In this document: in pieces, positions 63,366 to 64,000 of the stretch
Layout: each line of letters opens with the position of its first letter
Numbering within the stretch: position 1 is the stretch's first letter
Source: Prevotella sp.
GTDB lineage: Bacteria > Bacteroidota > Bacteroidia > Bacteroidales > Bacteroidaceae
Direction of reading: 5' to 3'
Assembly: GCA_017469955.1 (NCBI GenBank)
Contig: JAFUFJ010000009.1
Location: forward strand, 62,001-126,000
DNA length: 64,000 nucleotides
Position numbers and translations under genes: made by a program
The notes under the pieces: generated by a model
Databases searched by the model: none
The model's input: only the letters and a program-made list of their open reading frames with translations
What the model was told of the DNA's origin: nothing

Positions 63366-64000
63366 ATGAACTACAGAGACTTCCTACAGAAAGTAATATA
63401 CGTCATCATCAATCCCATCATCAAAGGGATGATAAAGACCGGACTGACACCCAACATCGTGACCACGATAGGATTCCTGCTCAACTGCATTGTGACATGG
63501 ATGTTCATCAAAGCAGCCCTGCTGCTCGACGTACATGCCGTCGTTGCAGACGCAGAATGCTGCACCAACACGACCGCCTTCGGCCTGATTGGATGGGGAG
63601 GAGCACTGATTCTCTTCGCAGGTCTGTTCGACATGATGGACGGAAGGCTGGCCCGCATGGGCAACATGTCGTCGGTCTTCGGCGCATTGTGGGACTCGAC
63701 GCTCGACAGATACAGCGAACTGGTGACACTTTTCGGCATCTGTCTCGTCTTCATCAAGGCCGATTGGTTTGCTTTGGGCATTGTCACGTTTCTCGCCATG
63801 ATAGGCTCCGTGATGGTGAGCTATGTGCGCGCACGGGCTGAAGGGCTTGACATCGAGTGCAAAGTAGGGCTCATGCAACGCCCTGAACGTGTTGTCATCA
63901 CAGCCATAGTAGCCATCATTTCCGGCTGCACGGGCGACCTGTGGTGGCTTGCCGGAGGAATGATCCTCATTGCAGTGCTGGCCAATATCACCGCGTTCTG
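63366..64000 (+). CDS. CDP-alcohol phosphatidyltransferase (3' end outside window)
   Basis: The first 211 codons are in the window and the gene runs off the right edge. It starts [17 protein letters not shown] 6 nt after the GtrA stop. The family active-site motif is complete: DMMDGRLAR, then [18 protein letters not shown], giving the D-x2-DG-x2-AR-x8-G-x3-D-x3-D pattern that binds metal and CDP. Several membrane helices are visible. The neighbours PgpA and GtrA match the order of the Bacteroides inositol-lipid cluster, so phosphatidylinositol-phosphate synthase is the leading guess. Other CDP-alcohol acceptors cannot be excluded. Confidence 0.88.
   Translation, partial: MNYRDFLQKVIYVIINPIIKGMIKTGLTPNIVTTIGFLLNCIVTWMFIKAALLLDVHAVVADAECCTNTTAFGLIGWGGALILFAGLFDMMDGRLARMGNMSSVFGALWDSTLDRYSELVTLFGICLVFIKADWFALGIVTFLAMIGSVMVSYVRARAEGLDIECKVGLMQRPERVVITAIVAIISGCTGDLWWLAGGMILIAVLANITAF

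Overview
The window reads as a chromosomal segment of a Bacteroidota bacterium, most likely Bacteroidales of the Prevotella group. The evidence is the many promoters of the Bacteroides type (TTTG, 19-20 nt, TAnnTTTG), the scarcity of clear Shine-Dalgarno sites, lipoprotein signals and beta-barrels typical of the phylum, a type IX secretion (type B) sorting domain, a GH76 enzyme, and several protein families known almost only from this phylum. No rRNA, tRNA, phage, IS element or CRISPR array was seen. Coding density is high and most genes are housekeeping or envelope genes.

Layout. 1-928: start of a tRNA methylthiotransferase (mtaB) and an Ala/Glu-rich lipoprotein with 11-residue repeats. 1225-6514: a six-gene leftward operon with one strong promoter, encoding an FHA/zinc-ribbon membrane protein, a His-rich membrane protein, an exported caspase-like protease, a second FHA/zinc-ribbon protein, a PP2C phosphatase and a transmembrane Ser/Thr kinase. 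6826-9535: glmS and a Wza-like export lipoprotein. 9847-13505: porin, membrane pyrophosphatase and a small His-rich membrane protein. 13879-17678: leftward operon of a LysM/periplasmic-binding protein, an outer-membrane barrel and a POT transporter. 17786-22020: a T9SS cargo, uvrA and a LolA-like protein. 22646-28580: ABC-F ATPase, then grpE-dnaJ-GH76-folC behind a sigma-54-like promoter. 28537-31433: a lipoprotein, ftsZ and a conserved unknown. 31630-37608: galactose use (galM, sugar porter, galK, lipoprotein epimerase) and glutaminase. 37977-43876: tkt-rpiB-cutC-transglutaminase. 44144-50392: barrel, pyk, exported nitroreductase, DUF4332, HU, a 29-residue basic protein and RNase G. 50518-55860: DUF721, recF, TPR protein, ribH, unknowns and a zinc exporter. 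56033-62000: periplasmic and lipoprotein unknowns, a LuxR-type regulator, a thioesterase and a large DUF5686 barrel. 62479-end: pgpA-like, GtrA and CDP-alcohol phosphotransferase genes resembling the Bacteroides inositol-lipid cluster.

The most unusual DNA-level signal is a family of nine intergenic elements (R1-R9). Each consists of exactly three 19-bp near-palindromes on a strict 22-bp period, about two helical turns. They lie between genes in every orientation and show no coding or transposase association. The most unusual gene-level signal is the kinase/phosphatase/FHA/caspase operon. It is flanked by R1 and R2, and its kinase and His-rich protein share a DDT(I/V)L motif that could be the docking site for the FHA domains. 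Both are offered as candidates; function is inferred from sequence only.
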